From: Candidatus Omnitrophota bacterium
GTDB taxonomy: Bacteria > Omnitrophota > Gorgyraeia > Gygaellales > Profunditerraquicolaceae
Direction of reading: 5' to 3'
NCBI GenBank assembly: GCA_028715095.1
Contig: JAQUSM010000060.1
Location: 1-6,675 of the forward strand
DNA: 6,675 nt
Part shown: piece by piece, positions 5,786 through 6,675 of the stretch
Layout of the letters: each line of letters begins with the position of its first letter
How positions within the stretch are numbered: the stretch's first letter is position 1
Notes under the pieces: generated by a model
What the model was told of the DNA's origin: nothing
What the model saw: only the letters and a program-made list of their open reading frames with translations
The model's database searches: none
Made by a program: the position numbers and the translations under genes

Positions 5786-6037
5786 ATGGAGAAGGCGATA
5801 AGCGTCAGCCGTGTCTGTAAGTTGGATACTGATTCAAAGCTTAAGGCTTTTGTCGATGTCTCAATTTCAGGGATTGTGGTCAAGGGCTTTAGCGTGGTAA
5901 ACGGCAGCAAGGGTTTATTCGTGAGTATGCCGCGCCATCAAGGTAAAGATGGGAAATGGTATAACACGGTTTATCCTGTTACCAAAGAGTTAAAACAGCA
6001 GTTAAGCCAAGCAGTACTGGAAGCATATAACAGTTAG
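5786..6037 (+). CDS. spoVG: SpoVG-family nucleic-acid-binding regulator
   Basis: This 83-residue protein matches SpoVG along its length: SKLKAFVDVSISG (17-29), the core VVKGFSVVNGSKGLFVSMPR (31-50), DGKWYNTVYPV (55-65) and the C-terminal helix with LSQAVLEAY (73-81). SpoVG was first studied in Bacillus sporulation and septation. In Borrelia, Listeria and Staphylococcus it is a site-specific DNA- or RNA-binding regulator, and homologues are common in bacteria that do not sporulate; the target here is unknown. The ATG at 5786 is preferred over an in-frame TTG at 5762 because AAAGGGGTGA ends five bases before it and the protein then begins at the family's usual point. The 68-base gap after the FxLYD-like gene is the first sizeable break in the operon and contains the hairpin over this ribosome binding site. 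No other sporulation gene is present. Confidence 0.93.
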   Translation: MEKAISVSRVCKLDTDSKLKAFVDVSISGIVVKGFSVVNGSKGLFVSMPRHQGKDGKWYNTVYPVTKELKQQLSQAVLEAYNS

Positions 6038-6039
6038 CC

Positions 6040-6062
6040 AACCAGGGCTGGTTCTTAACCAG
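6040..6062 (+). other. alternating small inverted repeat after spoVG
   Basis: AACCAG (6040-6045), CTGGTT (6048-6053) and AACCAG (6057-6062) follow the spoVG stop. The middle block can pair with either flank: 6 bp with a CTT loop on the right, or about 5 bp with a GGGC loop on the left. No T-run follows. It may be the edge of the composite repeat that begins at 6066. Confidence 0.4.
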
Positions 6063-6065
6063 GGG

Positions 6066-6111
6066 GAAGGTGCCCCATGCGCAGGGATTTACTTTAGCAT
6101 GGGGACACTTC
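6066..6111 (+). repeat. bulged hairpin forming the left half of a composite repeat
   Basis: CCCCATGC (6073-6080) pairs perfectly with GCATGGGG (6097-6104). The stem extends outward through GGTG/CAC and GAA/TTC pairs with single bulges at A6105 and G6069, around a 16-base loop. Its right arm shares bases 6102-6111 with the palindromic repeat at 6102-6135, so the two hairpins cannot form together. It is non-coding and lies between spoVG and aroK. Confidence 0.6.
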
Positions 6112-6135
6112 TCCGATTGGGTTGAGAAACGTCCC
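6102..6135. repeat. REP-like 34-base palindromic repeat, copy 2 (inverted relative to copy 1)
   Basis: The reverse complement matches 1001-1034 at 32 of 34 positions. One of the two differences turns the stem mismatch of copy 1 into a T-G wobble, so the hairpin is kept: an 11-bp stem with a 12-base loop containing AACCCAATCGG on the minus strand. The element ends 8 bases before the aroK start codon and takes the place where a Shine-Dalgarno would be expected. Confidence 0.8.
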
Positions 6136-6143
6136 TACTTTAA

Positions 6144-6671
6144 ATGAATGTTTATTTAGTAGGATTTATGGGTACCGGAAAAACCTCTGTCGGCCGCCAT
6201 CTGGCTAAAGAGAGAGGGGCAAGCTTTGTTGACCTGGACGAATTGATTGAATTGCAGGAGCAGCGCAGGATTGTGGATATTTTCGCCAAAGAAGGCGAGG
6301 CGTATTTCCGTAAAATCGAAAAAAAGGTTTTAAAACAGGTTTCTACTCAAAAACGGTTTGTGGTTGCCTGCGGCGGCGGGGTGGTTTTAGATAAAGACAA
6401 TATCAAGCTGATGAAGAAAACCGGGATGATGATTTGCCTTTATGCTGCCCCTGAAGAGATACTCAAAAGGGTTTCTGCTAATAAAGACCGGCCGCTTTTA
6501 AATGTAGATAAACCTCATAAACGCATAGAGCTTCTATTGAAAATGCGCGCGCCTTATTATATGCAAGCCGATAAAATAATCGATACGTCGCATTTAACGG
6601 TTAAACAGGTGGTTGGAAAAATATCTAAAATACTTGAAGGCCAGGGTTCCTGGCCGCGAAAGCATGAATGA
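6144..6671 (+). CDS. aroK: shikimate kinase
   Basis: This 175-residue cytosolic enzyme phosphorylates shikimate at the 3-OH with ATP, two steps before chorismate. The P-loop is GFMGTGKT (7-14). Shikimate-binding residues are D32 in VDLDE, R56 in AYFRKIE, G77-G79 in CGGG and R135 in KMRAPYY. The lid arginine R116 is in DRPLL. These positions lie within one or two residues of those in the Mycobacterium tuberculosis enzyme, so spacing is conserved throughout. The ATG at 6144 is the only start that keeps the first beta strand (MNVYLVG). It has no Shine-Dalgarno, because a REP-like repeat ends 8 bases upstream; initiation may rely on reinitiation, on RNA folding or on a leaderless transcript. The TGA at 6669-6671 overlaps an ATG at 6668, suggesting a coupled downstream gene. 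Confidence 0.96.
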   Translation: MNVYLVGFMGTGKTSVGRHLAKERGASFVDLDELIELQEQRRIVDIFAKEGEAYFRKIEKKVLKQVSTQKRFVVACGGGVVLDKDNIKLMKKTGMMICLYAAPEEILKRVSANKDRPLLNVDKPHKRIELLLKMRAPYYMQADKIIDTSHLTVKQVVGKISKILEGQGSWPRKHE

Positions 6672-6675
6672 TTTC
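6668..6675 (+). CDS. possible start of a further gene (cut by window end)
   Basis: An ATG at 6668 overlaps the aroK stop in the ATGA arrangement seen between the first two operon genes, and only two sense codons plus part of a start region are visible (ATGATTTC). aroB commonly follows aroK in bacteria, but nothing in these eight bases identifies the product. Confidence 0.3.

Noticed and set aside
1..6675. CRISPR array, tRNA, rRNA or prophage genes
   Set aside because: No regularly spaced repeats, tRNA-like cloverleaf with a CCA-type acceptor, rRNA-like sequence or phage protein family was recognised; the two long repeats are single, distant and inverted.

Overview
This 6675-base window looks like a piece of a bacterial chromosome from an uncultivated lineage. 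It has moderate GC and compact genes, and it contains no tRNA, rRNA, CRISPR array, intact transposon or phage gene. A DUF3786 protein, a SpoVG homologue, a compact Ski2-like helicase and dispersed REP-like palindromes next to shikimate-pathway genes would fit a Candidatus Omnitrophota-type genome. That placement is recalled from general gene content and was not tested; the window has no phylogenetic marker that settles it.

Layout. (1) Positions 72-1001 (+) encode one polypeptide that fuses a macro domain to a Nudix hydrolase of ADP-ribose-pyrophosphatase type. (2) Positions 1040-2929 (-) encode a Ski2-like DExH helicase convergent with it. The 38-base gap between the two genes is almost filled by a 34-base palindromic repeat. 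(3) Positions 2930-3254 are a 325-base divergent intergenic region. It holds a promoter for the helicase, a promoter for the rightward operon and, between them, a folded element of about 157 bases closed by a 17-bp stem. Both promoters place the start codon 6-7 bases after a perfect TATAAT, which suggests leaderless mRNAs. (4) Positions 3255-6671 (+) form a tight run: DUF3786 protein, membrane-anchored staphylococcal-nuclease-like protein, chorismate synthase (aroC), a small FxLYD-like protein, a SpoVG-family protein and shikimate kinase (aroK). A further gene appears to start in the last eight bases. Neighbours overlap by 4 bases (DUF3786/nuclease, and aroK/next gene) or 8 bases (aroC/FxLYD-like), or lie 12 bases apart (nuclease/aroC).

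How the parts fit. The metabolic core of the operon is the end of the shikimate pathway: AroK phosphorylates shikimate and AroC makes chorismate. The other members have no evident biochemical link to it. Two intercistronic gaps carry RNA-level signals. An 8-bp hairpin before spoVG includes part of its Shine-Dalgarno sequence. Before aroK there is a composite of two mutually exclusive hairpins, one of which is an inverted second copy (32 of 34 bases identical) of the repeat at 1001-1034.

The items most worth a second look are the macro-Nudix fusion, the folded element at 3055-3211, the paired REP-like repeats, the hairpin over the spoVG ribosome binding site and the two apparently leaderless promoters.
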